Origin: Methanofollis aquaemaris
GTDB taxonomy: Archaea > Halobacteriota > Methanomicrobia > Methanomicrobiales > Methanofollaceae
NCBI RefSeq assembly: GCF_017357525.1
Contig: NZ_CP036172.1
Coordinates: 310,001 to 374,000 of the forward strand
Direction of reading: 5' to 3'
DNA length: 64,000 bases
Under the pieces are notes generated by a model. It was not told where the DNA came from and did not search any database. It was given only the letters and a program-made list of their open reading frames with translations. Made by a program: the position numbers and the translations under genes. This document shows positions 16,896 to 25,698 of this stretch, one piece after another (the first letter of the stretch is position 1; each line of letters opens with the position of its first letter).

Positions 16896-18206
16896 ATGGA
16901 ACCGCTCATCACGACCATGCCTCCTGGACCGCGTGCCCGCACCATCCTGGAGCGGGACCGGCGGGTCGTCTCCCAGTCGATGGCGCGGGAGTATCCCCTG
17001 GTCATCGAACGGGCCGCGGGCACCAACCTCTGGGACGTGGACGGGAACCGGTACCTCGACTTCACGGCCGGGATCGCCGTGATGAACGTGGGGTGGAACC
17101 ACCCGGCGGTCGTCGAGGCGGTGCGAGAGCAGGCGGGCCGCCTCTCGCACGGGGCGTTCCTCGACTTCTGCTCTGAGGTGCCGGTCCGCTACGCCGAAAC
17201 ACTGGTGAAGATGCTCCCGGCCGGGCTCGATCAGGTCTACTTCTCCAACTCGGGTGCGGAGAGCGTGGAGGCCGCCCTCAAACTTGCCCGCCGCCACACG
17301 AAGCGGAAGTATTTCATCTCCTTCTACGGCGGTTTCCACGGCCGGACCTACGGGGCGCTCAGTCTCACGGCGACGAAGGTGATCCAGAGGAAGCACTTCG
17401 GCCCCTTCCTGCCGGTGGTCCATGCCCCATATCCCGACCCGTACCGCCCCTTCGGTCTCGAATCGGTGAGTTGCGCCGTCGACGTGATCCGGTATCTCAG
17501 GGAGGAGGTCTTCAGGACCGAGGTCTCGCCAGAGGAGGTGGCGGCCATCGTCGTCGAACCCATCCAGGGCGAGGGTGGGTATGTCGTCCCGCCGGCCGGG
17601 TTTTTGCGGGGCCTGCGGGAACTCTGCGACGAGTACGGGATCCTCCTGGTCGCCGACGAGGTGCAAACTGGGTGCTATCGAACCGGGCGGTTCCTTGCCT
17701 CCGAGCACGAAGGGTTCGTCCCCGACATTGTCTGCCTGGCCAAGGCCCTCGGCGGCGGGATGCCGCTTGGCGCCACGATCGCCTCGGAGGAGGTGATGAA
17801 CTGGCCGCCCGGTTCGCATGCCAGCACCTTCGGCGGGAACAATGTGGCCTGCGCCGCGGGACTGGCGGTGCTTGAGATCATGCAGGAGCCGGGGTTCGGG
17901 GAGCATGTCAGGGAGGCCGGGGCGGTGCTCCTCGACGGACTTCGTCGGTTGTATGAACACCACGAGATTATCGGGGACGTGCGGGGGGTCGGGATGATGG
18001 CCGGGATCGAACTGGTCGAGGACCGGGTGAGCAGGGTGCCGGCGCGGGAGACCAGGAACCGCGCCCTGGTGCGGGCGTTCGAGCGGGGGCTCACCCTGCT
18101 TCCCGCAGGCGAGTCGGTGATCCGTTTCTCCCCGCCGCTCGTCATGGACGAAGAGGAGATCAGGGCCGGGCTCGCAGTCCTGGACGAGGCGATGGAAGGC
18201 CTCTGA
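16896..18206 (+). CDS. Class III aminotransferase (ornithine / 4-aminobutyrate type)
   Basis: 436 residues. ATG 16896 is chosen because the domain starts soon after and a TATA box lies about 24 nt upstream; the frame is open to 16818 but runs through the promoter. Class III fold-type I signs: FSNSGAESVEAALKLAR, FHGRTYGALSLT, EPIQGEGGY, DEVQTGCYRTG, and the PLP-lysine segment CLAKALGGGMPLGA. It is followed after 7 bases by P5C dehydrogenase and then by proline dehydrogenase. An ornithine aminotransferase making glutamate semialdehyde would feed that pathway directly; 4-aminobutyrate or acetylornithine as substrate is possible. Assignment to ornithine is from context. Confidence 0.88.
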   Translation: MEPLITTMPPGPRARTILERDRRVVSQSMAREYPLVIERAAGTNLWDVDGNRYLDFTAGIAVMNVGWNHPAVVEAVREQAGRLSHGAFLDFCSEVPVRYAETLVKMLPAGLDQVYFSNSGAESVEAALKLARRHTKRKYFISFYGGFHGRTYGALSLTATKVIQRKHFGPFLPVVHAPYPDPYRPFGLESVSCAVDVIRYLREEVFRTEVSPEEVAAIVVEPIQGEGGYVVPPAGFLRGLRELCDEYGILLVADEVQTGCYRTGRFLASEHEGFVPDIVCLAKALGGGMPLGATIASEEVMNWPPGSHASTFGGNNVACAAGLAVLEIMQEPGFGEHVREAGAVLLDGLRRLYEHHEIIGDVRGVGMMAGIELVEDRVSRVPARETRNRALVRAFERGLTLLPAGESVIRFSPPLVMDEEEIRAGLAVLDEAMEGL

Positions 18207-18213
18207 GGAGTTG

Positions 18214-19788
18214 ATGAAGATGAGAAAAGTTACCTATGTCAGCCTGGAATCGGACGAGGGGATGCATGCTTCCTATGAGGCGGCCCTCTCAGACCTGGAG
18301 AGCCGGCTCGGCCACCGCCACCCGCTCTTCATCGGCGGGAAACAGTTTACGACGACGCGGGAGTTTGCGGTCAGGTCGCCGGTCGACCAGGAGGTGATCA
18401 CCGGCCACTTCCAGCAGGCCGGCGAGGAGGAGGCGAAGGCGGCGGTCGAGGTGGCGAAAGACGCATACCCGGCATGGAGCAGGACCGACCCGGCCGAGCG
18501 GGTGGCGGCGATGCGGGCGACGGCAAAGGTCCTCGACCGCGAGGTCTACTCCCTCGCCGCCCTCATCACCATGGAGGCCGGCAAGACGCGCTCCGAGGCC
18601 GTCGCCGAGGTCGGCGAGGCCGTCGACATGATCCGGTACCACTGCGACCTCTATGAGCGGGCCGACGGGTTCGTCGTCCCGATGCGGCCCGAGACGCCCG
18701 GCGCGACGAACCGGAGCGTGATGCGTCCGCACGGCGTCTGGGCGGTCATCTCGCCCTTCAACTTCCCGCTCGACCTCGCGGCCGGGATGGCCTCGGCGGC
18801 CCTCCTCACCGGCAACACCGTCGTGCTCAAACCCGCGAGCAAGACCCCGCTCTCCGGCATCAGGCTCTATGAAGCCTTTGTCGAGGGCGGGGTGCCGGAC
18901 GGCGCCGTCAACCTGCTCACCGGTCCCGGCCACCCCTTCGGCGAGGTGGTCACCGCCCATCCGGCGGTCGACGGGATCGCCTTCACGGGCTCGCGGGAGG
19001 TGGGGATGTGGCTGATGCGCACCTTCCTGGCGCGGCAGGCGTACCCCAAACCGGTGGTGGCCGAGATGGGGAGCAAGAACCCCTGTATCGTCACCGGCAC
19101 GGCCGACCTGGAGAAGGCGGTCGAGGGGGTGACCCGCGCCGCCTTCGGGTACGGGGGGCAGAAGTGCAGCGCCACCTCGCGGGTCTATGTCCAGCGCGAG
19201 GTTGCCGAAGAGTTTGCCGGGATGTTGATCCGGCGGGCCGGGGAGTGCGCCGTCGGTGACCCGCGAGAACGCGGGGCATTCATGGGGCCGCTCATCTCGG
19301 CCAGGGCAAAACAGACCTTCGAGGAGGCGGTCGCCAGGTGCCGGCAGGACGGCGGGCGGGTGCTGGCCGGTGGGATGACGCTGGAGGAGGGGGCCCTGGC
19401 CCGGGGGTTCTATGTGCAGCCCACCGTCGTCGCCGGCCTCCCCGAGAGCCACCCCCTCATGAAGCACGAACTCTTCGTCCCCTTCCTTTGCGTGCAACCT
19501 GTCGCATCTCTGGATGAGGCGATTCACCTTTCCAACGAGACCGGGTACGGCCTGACCGCCGGGATCTTTGCCGAAGACCCGGGGGAGGTGCGTTCCTTCT
19601 TTGACGGGATCAGGTTCGGAGTCTGTTATGCCAACCGGCGGGGCGGGGCGACGACCGGGGCGTGGCCGGGCGTGCAACCCTTCGGCGGGTGGAAGGCAAG
19701 CGGGTCGATGGGGAAGGGCGTCGGCGGGCCGTATTATCTCCTCTCTTTCCTCCGCGAGCAGGCGCAGAGCAGCCGGAACGGCCTCTGA
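18214..19788 (+). CDS. 1-pyrroline-5-carboxylate (glutamate semialdehyde) dehydrogenase
   Basis: About 524 residues, the length of the RocA/PutA-type P5C dehydrogenase group of aldehyde dehydrogenases. It oxidises glutamate semialdehyde to glutamate with NAD(P)+. Seen: VISPFNFPLDLAAGMASAAL (cofactor loop), LKPASKTPLSG, FTGSREVG, the general base in VVAEMGSKNP, the catalytic cysteine in GYGGQKCSATSR, and ELFVPFLCVQPV. ATG 18214 follows GAGGAG; ATG 18220 (9 nt from GGAG) is an equal alternative. It lies between an aminotransferase able to make P5C from ornithine and a proline dehydrogenase able to make it from proline. Confidence 0.9.
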   Translation: MKMRKVTYVSLESDEGMHASYEAALSDLESRLGHRHPLFIGGKQFTTTREFAVRSPVDQEVITGHFQQAGEEEAKAAVEVAKDAYPAWSRTDPAERVAAMRATAKVLDREVYSLAALITMEAGKTRSEAVAEVGEAVDMIRYHCDLYERADGFVVPMRPETPGATNRSVMRPHGVWAVISPFNFPLDLAAGMASAALLTGNTVVLKPASKTPLSGIRLYEAFVEGGVPDGAVNLLTGPGHPFGEVVTAHPAVDGIAFTGSREVGMWLMRTFLARQAYPKPVVAEMGSKNPCIVTGTADLEKAVEGVTRAAFGYGGQKCSATSRVYVQREVAEEFAGMLIRRAGECAVGDPRERGAFMGPLISARAKQTFEEAVARCRQDGGRVLAGGMTLEEGALARGFYVQPTVVAGLPESHPLMKHELFVPFLCVQPVASLDEAIHLSNETGYGLTAGIFAEDPGEVRSFFDGIRFGVCYANRRGGATTGAWPGVQPFGGWKASGSMGKGVGGPYYLLSFLREQAQSSRNGL

Positions 19789-19825
19789 CCGCCACCTTTT
19801 TCTCGCCCCCCCGCTATTCAACGGC

Positions 19826-20635
19826 ATGCGATTGGCCATGGAGCGCTGGCATCTTCCCGGCCTGAAGCAGGCGGTGGAGCGATGCCGGGAGAGGAACGGG
19901 CAGGGGATCACCTGCACGCTGACCCCGATCAGTGAATTTGCAAAAGACAAAATCGAGGCGAAGAAGTGGGCGTCAGAATTCGTCTCGGCCGTCCGTGCCG
20001 CCGAGAAGCGCAAACTCGACGCCGCGGTGGGGGTGAAGTTGACCGCGCTGGGAGGAGTCTTCGACCCCGAGGGGGCGCTGGAGCACCTGGACACGATCGT
20101 CGGCGATGGCGAACGGCGCGGGGTCGCCATCGAACTCGATATGGAAGGGCGGGGGCTGGTGGACCTTGCCATGGAGGCGGCGTACCGACATGCGACCGCC
20201 GAGCCTCCGCTCACCCTTGCCGTGCAGGCCTACCTCGACCGAACGGTCGACGACCTCTCCCGTCTTGCGGTGACCGGGACCAGACCGCGTCTGGTGAAGG
20301 GGGCGTACCTCGGGGACGCCGACGACTTCTTCGATGTCCAGGCCAGGTTCAGGAGTGTCGCCGCCAGGCTCATCACCTCGGGCCGTCCCTTCTCGATCGG
20401 CACCCACGACCCCGACCTGGTGGCCTGGCTCCTCGATGCCGGCGGGGCCTCGAAGGAGCAGGTGGAGTTCGCGTTCCTGACCGGGCTGGCCGACCGGACA
20501 AAAGAGCAGATGGCCGGGCAGGGGTGGAGAGTCAGGGAGTACATCCCCTTCGGCGAGGCGGCGGGGGCCTATGTGGAGCGGCGGCGGCGCTACCTTGCAA
20601 ACCTACGGGCACTCGGGAGGATGCCGCTCCCCTGA
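19826..20635 (+). CDS. Proline dehydrogenase
   Basis: 269 residues from ATG 19826 (ATG 19838 is possible; the longer frame to 19568 overlaps the previous gene and is a shadow). TIM-barrel FAD enzyme oxidising proline to P5C. Family marks: GVKLTALG, DMEGRG, TLAVQAYLDRT, RLVKGAYLGD, FSIGTHDPDL, and the C-terminal VREYIPFGEAAGAY-x3-RRR, which binds substrate. Monofunctional size, as in other archaea and Gram-positive bacteria. Its product is the substrate of the dehydrogenase gene 37 bases upstream. The 3' end overlaps the convergent CutA gene by 33 bases. Confidence 0.9.
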   Translation: MRLAMERWHLPGLKQAVERCRERNGQGITCTLTPISEFAKDKIEAKKWASEFVSAVRAAEKRKLDAAVGVKLTALGGVFDPEGALEHLDTIVGDGERRGVAIELDMEGRGLVDLAMEAAYRHATAEPPLTLAVQAYLDRTVDDLSRLAVTGTRPRLVKGAYLGDADDFFDVQARFRSVAARLITSGRPFSIGTHDPDLVAWLLDAGGASKEQVEFAFLTGLADRTKEQMAGQGWRVREYIPFGEAAGAYVERRRRYLANLRALGRMPLP

Positions 20636-20959
20636 AGTCTCCCCTTTTCGCGTCTCGCCGGCAATCCAGGCCAGGTAGTCGGCATCGCCGCCGATGACCG
20701 GGAGAGCGATGATCTCGGGGACATCATAGGGATGCGCTCCTTTCAGGGCGTCGGTGAGATCGGAGAGGAGATCTCTCCTCGTCTTGATGACCAGGAGTTC
20801 TTCACGCTCGCTGGTGACCGTCCCCTCCCACCAGAAGACCGACCCCACGCCAAAGAGACTTACGCACGCGGCCAGTCGTTTCTCGACGACCAGTCCGGCG
20901 ATCCGTTCGGCGTCCCCCGACGGGGCGGTGCAGAGGACGACGACGATTTCGGCGTCCAT
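20603..20959 (-). CDS. cutA: CutA-family protein
   Basis: 118 residues of a small trimeric ferredoxin-like protein. Family marks: VVVLCTAPSGDAERIAGLVV, LAACVSLF with the conserved cysteine, FWWEG, ELLVIKTRRDL and HPYDVPEIIALPV. The family was named for tolerance to divalent cations in E. coli, but its role in archaea is unclear. Its ATG touches the stop of the glutamate dehydrogenase gene (TGAATG), so the two are coupled. The C-terminal tail after DYLAWI is slightly extended and overlaps the end of the convergent proline dehydrogenase gene. Confidence 0.92.
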   Translation of the reverse strand: MDAEIVVVLCTAPSGDAERIAGLVVEKRLAACVSLFGVGSVFWWEGTVTSEREELLVIKTRRDLLSDLTDALKGAHPYDVPEIIALPVIGGDADYLAWIAGETRKGETSGERHPPECP

Positions 20960-22207
20960 TCAGACCCACCCCCGCGTCCGCATGGCGTCGAGGGTGTTGC
21001 TCACCGCGATGGAGTAGGCCGCCCGCCGAAGCGAGGTGCCGGAGATGAGGGCCTTCTCGTGGACGCTATGGTAGGTGTCCTTCATCTGTTTGCGCAGTCG
21101 CCGGTCGACCTCGGCCTCGTCCCAGTGGTCGAGGGTGGCGTTCTGCACCATCTCGAAGTACGAGACGACCACCCCGCCGCCGTTGCAGAGGATGTCGGGG
21201 AGGAGGAGCACCCCGTTCTCTTCAAGGGCGCTCTCGGCCGCCTCGGCCACCGGGCCGTTCGCAAACTCGGCGACGATCCCGGCCCGCACTTCCCCGGCAT
21301 TCTCTTCGGTGATCGCGTTCTCGAGGGCCGCGGGGATGAGGAGGTCGACGTCGAGGGTGAGAAGGTCGCTGCTGCTCATCTCCCTGCCCCCCGGAAACCC
21401 GGCGACCTCCCCGGTGGCGTGCTTGTGCTCGATGAGGCGGTTGATGTCGAGACCCTCCCGATTCATCACCCCGCCCTGACTGTCGCTCACCGCCACCACC
21501 TTCGCCCCGGTGAGGACGGAGGCGAGGCGGGCGGCATGACTGCCCACGTTCCCGAAGCCCTGGACCGCGACCGTCGCTCTGGCAAGATCGATCCCGGCGT
21601 CCTTTGCCGCCTCTTCGACGACGTACCACCCGCCCCTGGCCGTGGCGTCGACCCGGCCTTCCGAACCCCAGACCGCGAGGGGTTTGCCGGTGATCGCCCC
21701 GAAGGCGTTTCTGCCGGCGATCCTGGAGTACTCGTCCATCATCCAGGCCATCACCCTCGCGTTCGTGTAGACGTCGGGTGCGGGGATGTCCTCGTCAGGT
21801 CCGATGAACCTGGAGACCGCCCGGATATACGCACGGCTCAGCCGTTCGAGTTCGGCCTCCGAGAGTTCTTTGGGATTGCAGATCACCCCGCCCTTCGCCC
21901 CGCCGAGGGGGAGGCCGAGGAGGGCGCACTTCCAGGTCATGATCGCCGCAAGCCCCCTGATCGATTCCAGGCTCTCGTCGGGGTGGAAGCGGATCCCGCC
22001 CTTCGTCGGCCCGCGTGCGTCGTTGAACTGGACCCTGAACCCCTCGAAGACCCTGGTCTTCCCTGAGTCCATCCTGACCGGGATGGAGACATGGAGCTCG
22101 CGCATCGGCATCGTGAGGGCGGCCTCGGTCTCGGCGTCCAGGCCGAGGTCGGCGGCGCAGGTGCAGACATGCCTGATGATGGTTTCGAGGAGTCCGGTCG
22201 CGCTCAT
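20960..22207 (-). CDS. gdhA: Glutamate dehydrogenase
   Basis: 415 residues, the usual length of the hexameric archaeal enzyme, which interconverts glutamate with 2-oxoglutarate and ammonia. Seen: RVQFNDARGPTKGGIRFHP, the catalytic lysine region LLGLPLGGAKGGV, DIPAPDVYTNARVMAWM, the Rossmann motif VAVQGFGNVGSHAA, and EFANGPV. Acidic and small residues after the Rossmann strand do not allow me to settle NAD against NADP. It faces the proline/ornithine operon, whose product is glutamate, so the block forms a route from proline or ornithine to 2-oxoglutarate and ammonia. Confidence 0.93.
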   Translation of the reverse strand: MSATGLLETIIRHVCTCAADLGLDAETEAALTMPMRELHVSIPVRMDSGKTRVFEGFRVQFNDARGPTKGGIRFHPDESLESIRGLAAIMTWKCALLGLPLGGAKGGVICNPKELSEAELERLSRAYIRAVSRFIGPDEDIPAPDVYTNARVMAWMMDEYSRIAGRNAFGAITGKPLAVWGSEGRVDATARGGWYVVEEAAKDAGIDLARATVAVQGFGNVGSHAARLASVLTGAKVVAVSDSQGGVMNREGLDINRLIEHKHATGEVAGFPGGREMSSSDLLTLDVDLLIPAALENAITEENAGEVRAGIVAEFANGPVAEAAESALEENGVLLLPDILCNGGGVVVSYFEMVQNATLDHWDEAEVDRRLRKQMKDTYHSVHEKALISGTSLRRAAYSIAVSNTLDAMRTRGWV

Positions 22208-22395
22208 AGTGAGGGCAGCATTCTCGCGCGCTGAGATAAATATGGTGTCTGGGGATGGGGAGTACCTTACAGATGAAGATTGATGGCCAGATAATTATAT
22301 ATTTCATGTGTTGCTATGTGGTTGTAGTGAGTAAATCCTTCCCGAAAAGGATGAGGCCGCCTTGAGGCGGGTGGGACGAAGTAGGGAAGGGGTCA

Positions 22396-23052
22396 CTATT
22401 TTCTGCGTCCGTTAAAGTAATCCAGTGCAATGGTGATGCGATTTTCAAACACAGAGTAGTAGTCATTATAGGGCAGAGGTTCTCTGTAATGTCGGTGCAC
22501 TGCTCCTGCAATAAAATCAACAGCCTGTATGCAATGATTCTTTTTTGAATCAGCGTGGAGAATTTCCAGATCATGCTCCCCCGTGTGGTTCGAATGCTCC
22601 TCCATCGAACGATAAAGAAGATATTTATCAAACTCATCTCTGACCACACCATCCAGAGATTTGTCTATTATCACATTGACATCATGTGAACATCCGTACT
22701 CTGATAATATTGTCGAAACAAGAGAACCTGTGATATAATTGTACAAAACCTGGCGTTTATCTCTGAGATTAATGTAGACCTGTTCTTTTCTCAGGACTGC
22801 GTATGCGATATCAACATCCGTCCTTGAGATACATTCCAGCACACGCCTTCTGTATGTGTCATCAGTATTGTGGTATTTTAACTCAGAGATGTTTTTGTAT
22901 TTCTTTGGAAATTTTTTCTTGACCCTCTTCATACAGGTCTTACACTGCTGAACTTTTTCTGGCCCTTCTGCGATAATTGCTCCTACGATAAAGTATGAAG
23001 AACTATTCCCGCTAAAACCGAGATCGCCTGATTCATCAATGTAAATATTCAC
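22396..23052 (-). CDS. DUF3800 domain protein
   Basis: About 218 residues from GTG 23052, where the domain begins (VNIYIDESGDLGFSG); the frame stays open to 23151 (TTG) but only adds non-family sequence. DUF3800 proteins have an RNase H-like fold with the N-terminal DESGD acidic motif and a C-terminal QAVDFIAGAV helix carrying the last acidic residue; both are present, with CSHDVNVIIDKS between them. The family is often found in mobile or defence contexts and its activity is not established. Lower GC than its neighbours and repeat sequence on its 5' side suggest acquisition. The start codon is uncertain. Confidence 0.78.
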   Translation of the reverse strand: MNIYIDESGDLGFSGNSSSYFIVGAIIAEGPEKVQQCKTCMKRVKKKFPKKYKNISELKYHNTDDTYRRRVLECISRTDVDIAYAVLRKEQVYINLRDKRQVLYNYITGSLVSTILSEYGCSHDVNVIIDKSLDGVVRDEFDKYLLYRSMEEHSNHTGEHDLEILHADSKKNHCIQAVDFIAGAVHRHYREPLPYNDYYSVFENRITIALDYFNGRRK

Positions 23053-23159
23053 GCCATGAGGGGATGGCAGGATGTCGGAAATACAATCACCCCTGATCTG
23101 ATCAATAGAATTGATGAATAATATATTGCATGGCCCATTCAATGTGGGCAATTTTATAG

Positions 23160-23400
23160 GTGGGTCTACAAAATGGTTCTAAAGTATCTGAAACTTGGAC
23201 CTTATAGAATCGCTCATGAATAGAAAGCACACCTCAAGCATACCGAATGGAAATCTTTTATAGCAGATCTTCAGGGTGATTCATAGTAACCCATTCCCTA
23301 TTCCAGGCGCATGTGTGAACCAACCGCCTTCCCACATCTTCGCGCCGGGGGCACTGCCCCCGGATTCCCTGGACGAAGATTGGGCCGGGAAGGCATAATC
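23160..23400. repeat. Composite dispersed intergenic repeat, copy 2
   Basis: Fills the gap between the DUF3800 and radical SAM genes. An AT-rich part (about 23200-23265: TAGAATCGCTCATGAATAG ... CACCTCAAGCATACCG) is in the orientation seen at 51.1 kb. A GC-rich hairpin part (23340-23395, GCGCCGGGGGCACTGCCCCCGGA) follows. No coding potential beyond shadows. Confidence 0.65.
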
Positions 23401-23478
23401 GATGAATATGAAGAGGGTTTTGTCGTCCCCACCCCTATCCTGACACGGGGGATCGGGGACAACCAACCCGCCGGCCCA

Positions 23479-24402
23479 TCAAAACCCCCGCCGCAACCCC
23501 GCCCGCCGCGCCTCGGCCACCGCCTCCTCGTACTCCTCCCTCCTGAGCGCCCGGCCCAGACTCTCCTGGCACGGCGCAGTCCCTGCGGCGGCATGCCACA
23601 TCGGGCGGTACTGGTCCATGACATTCACATACGCATCCCGCGAGACCTCTTCGGCGATAAAGCGAAAGACCTCGCGGCTCCCGGCAAGCCCGTCGGGGAG
23701 GACGAGGTGGCGGATGATCAGACCCCGCACCGCGACTCCCCGCTCGTCGACGACGAGATCGCCGACCTGCCGTTGCATCTCGACGAGTGCGGCCTTCATG
23801 TACCGGGTGTAGTGCGGGGCATGGGAGAGACGGCGTGCGGTCTCGTCGTCGCCGTACTTGGCGTCCGGCATATAGATGTCGAAGACCCCGTCGAGGAGTT
23901 CGAGGGTCGGGACGCAGTCGTAGCCGCCGGTGTTGTAGACGAGCGGGACGGAGAGTCCTGACCCCGCGGCGATCACCAGCGCCCCGAGGATCTGAGGGAC
24001 ATAGTGGGTCGGCGTGACAAAGTTGATGTTGTGACAGCCCCGCCGCTGGAGGGCGAGCATCATCATGGCCAGGTCGTCGCAGGAGACCTCCTGCCCGGCG
24101 CCCTCCTGGCTGATGGGATAGTTCTGGCAGAACTCGCAACGCATCGTGCAGTTAGAAAAAAAGATCGTCCCCGACCCATACCGGCCGACCAGTTCGGGCT
24201 CTTCCCCATAGTGCGGCCCGAAACTCGAAACCTTCGGTTCTGCTCCGCTCCGGCAATATCCCCGCTCCCCATGGAGACGGTCGACCCCGCACTGCCGCGG
24301 GCAGAGCGTGCAGGCAGAGAGAAGCGCCCGGGCCTCCCCGGCCCGGCGTGCAAGTTCCCCGCTCCTGAGGAGGGAGAGGTATGAAGTCTCCCTCTCTCCC
24401 AT
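23479..24402 (-). CDS. Radical SAM protein, pyruvate-formate-lyase-activase-like
   Basis: 307 residues. The radical SAM cluster motif C-x3-C-x2-C is in SNCTMRCEFCQNYPIS near residue 85. An upstream cysteine set (CTLCPRQCGVDR, GYCRSG) is typical of the group annotated as putative pyruvate formate-lyase activating enzymes (YgcF/AmrS-like). The TIM-barrel part contains NINFVTPTHYVPQ and YNTGGYD. The target is unknown. It starts 19 bases after the cupredoxin lipoprotein gene, in the same direction, and is likely co-transcribed with it. Confidence 0.87.
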   Translation of the reverse strand: MGERETSYLSLLRSGELARRAGEARALLSACTLCPRQCGVDRLHGERGYCRSGAEPKVSSFGPHYGEEPELVGRYGSGTIFFSNCTMRCEFCQNYPISQEGAGQEVSCDDLAMMMLALQRRGCHNINFVTPTHYVPQILGALVIAAGSGLSVPLVYNTGGYDCVPTLELLDGVFDIYMPDAKYGDDETARRLSHAPHYTRYMKAALVEMQRQVGDLVVDERGVAVRGLIIRHLVLPDGLAGSREVFRFIAEEVSRDAYVNVMDQYRPMWHAAAGTAPCQESLGRALRREEYEEAVAEARRAGLRRGF

Positions 24403-24421
24403 CGGTCTGGACCCGGTGCTC

Positions 24422-24985
24422 TTACGTCACGACGAAACTACCGGTCATCTGGTTCGGGTGGACGTCGCAGCGGAAGAAATAGATCCCCGGCTCCTCGGGT
24501 GCGGTGAAGGTGTAGGAGATCTGGGCCGGGCCGGTGATGACATCGCCGCGGAAGATCGTCTCGACGGCGGCGGGCGTCTTGTACACCGCAAAGTTGTGGT
24601 CGACCCCCTCGTCCTGGTTGTCGAAGTTGATGATGACCGGCGCCCCGGCCGGGACGCTGATCTCGTCGGTGTTGAACGCATTGTCCAGAGCGCTCAGGTC
24701 AAAGGTCACGCTCTCCCCTGAGGGCACAATTTCCTCGGTCTCGGTCTCGTTCGTCGTCTCATTCGTCGTTTCGTTCACGACCTCGACGGTGGTCTCGGCC
24801 ATGGTTTCCGTTTCAGTCTCGGTCATTGTCTCAGTTCCGACTGCAGGTTCGGTCACCGTTTCGGTCACGGTCGTCTCTATCGGTGTCGGCGTGGGCGTCG
24901 TTGTCCCTGGTTCCCCCGTACACCCTGCCGCCATGACTACGGCGACCAGGGCGGCGAGTGCCAGCAAGCGTACCATCGCGTGCAT
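24422..24985 (-). CDS. Cupredoxin-domain lipoprotein
   Basis: 187 residues. The signal peptide ends in a lipobox (VVMAAGCTG), so it is anchored outside the cell. Residues about 25-90 form a Thr/Glu-rich linker with repeated ET/TE units, easy to glycosylate. The last 95 residues form a plastocyanin-like domain with all type-1 copper ligands in place: His in VDHNFAVY, then Cys, His and Met in FFRCDVHPNQM. A TATA box (GGTATATGA, about 25010-25018) lies about 27 nt before ATG 24985, implying a leaderless message. It probably moves electrons or binds copper at the cell surface; partners are unknown. Confidence 0.88.
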   Translation of the reverse strand: MHAMVRLLALAALVAVVMAAGCTGEPGTTTPTPTPIETTVTETVTEPAVGTETMTETETETMAETTVEVVNETTNETTNETETEEIVPSGESVTFDLSALDNAFNTDEISVPAGAPVIINFDNQDEGVDHNFAVYKTPAAVETIFRGDVITGPAQISYTFTAPEEPGIYFFRCDVHPNQMTGSFVVT

Positions 24986-25060
24986 GGTGCCGCAGAGGGT
25001 GATGGCGGTTCATATACCTTTCGGGCTTCTCTATATGCCGGCCCATCGAACCATAGAGTG

Positions 25061-25435
25061 ATGCGCGAACTCGCTGCCGTGAAGACCGAGGTGAAAAAAT
25101 CGCGCTTCTACGCCCACCTCTATGTCCTTGACGACCCCGACGAGATCACAGAGGTGCTCGACCTCCACAGAAAAGCATACCGCAGGGCCGCCCACCACTG
25201 CTCTGCCGTGCGGTTTCTGCCGGGAAAAAACCCGGTCGAGGCCACCAGGAACGACGGCGAGGTCGGCCACCCCGGCAAGGCCCTCCTCGCTGTCCTGGAA
25301 AAACATGCCCTCGACCACCACGCTCTTGTCGTCTCCCGGATCTTTGGCGGGATCAAACTCGGCCCCGGTGGGGTGACCCGGGCTTTCAGGGACGCCGGCG
25401 AGTATGTGGCTGATTATTATCGAAATGAGGGATGA
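25061..25435 (+). CDS. YigZ / IMPACT family protein (UPF0029)
   Basis: 124 residues covering only the IMPACT N-terminal domain, without the C-terminal domain of bacterial YigZ. Family marks: KKSRFYAHLY, AHHCSAVRFLPG, NDGEVGHPGKALLAVLE (usually DGEPxGTAG-PML) and VVSRIFGGIKLGPGGVTRAF. ATG 25061 is selected because a TATA box (CTATATG, 25031-25037) lies about 27 nt upstream, implying a leaderless transcript divergent from the cupredoxin gene; the frame before it has no domain. Eukaryotic IMPACT regulates translation; the archaeal role is unknown. Confidence 0.88.
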   Translation: MRELAAVKTEVKKSRFYAHLYVLDDPDEITEVLDLHRKAYRRAAHHCSAVRFLPGKNPVEATRNDGEVGHPGKALLAVLEKHALDHHALVVSRIFGGIKLGPGGVTRAFRDAGEYVADYYRNEG

Positions 25436-25457
25436 GGAGTTGTGTAAAACCCCTTGA

Positions 25458-25650
25458 TCACTCCATATTTATCTCACCAAAGAAGGACAACTCCGCATCC
25501 ATTCCGGGCCTGAAGACCGGGGGCTTCCCGAGCCCTCCGCGGGGTGGCGGCACCATGCTCTGCACGATCTCTTTCTGACAATCGTTATGACCGCACATCC
25601 CGGGGCGAGAAGGGGAGATGGCGCGGAACCACAGGATTACGAAAAAAGTA
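25458..25650 (-). other. Possible remnant of an IS200/IS605-type right end
   Basis: The minus strand reads through a short open frame (66 codons, 25458-25658). Its peptide has a CGHND segment and PPPRGGLGKPPVFRPGMD, typical of what is read when translation runs into the guide-RNA-like right end of IS605/TnpB elements. The DNA shows a GC-rich foldback (GGGCCTGAAGACCGGGGGCT, 25507-25526). No TnpB or TnpA is present. The identification is by resemblance only. Confidence 0.3.
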
Positions 25651-25698
25651 TCGGACATTTGAGGGATGACCGGGCACTAAGTCTCCCTTCGTCTCCCT

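Noticed and set aside
16596-17963. 455-codon minus-strand frame over the class III aminotransferase
   Set aside because: Shadow of the aminotransferase gene; continues into intergenic repeat sequence and has no domain.
18289-20214. 641-codon minus-strand frame across the P5C dehydrogenase and proline dehydrogenase genes
   Set aside because: Antisense to two well-supported genes; rich in Arg, Gly and Pro with no recognisable motif.
20732-22066. 444-codon plus-strand frame over glutamate dehydrogenase
   Set aside because: Antisense shadow; the opposite strand encodes all glutamate dehydrogenase motifs.
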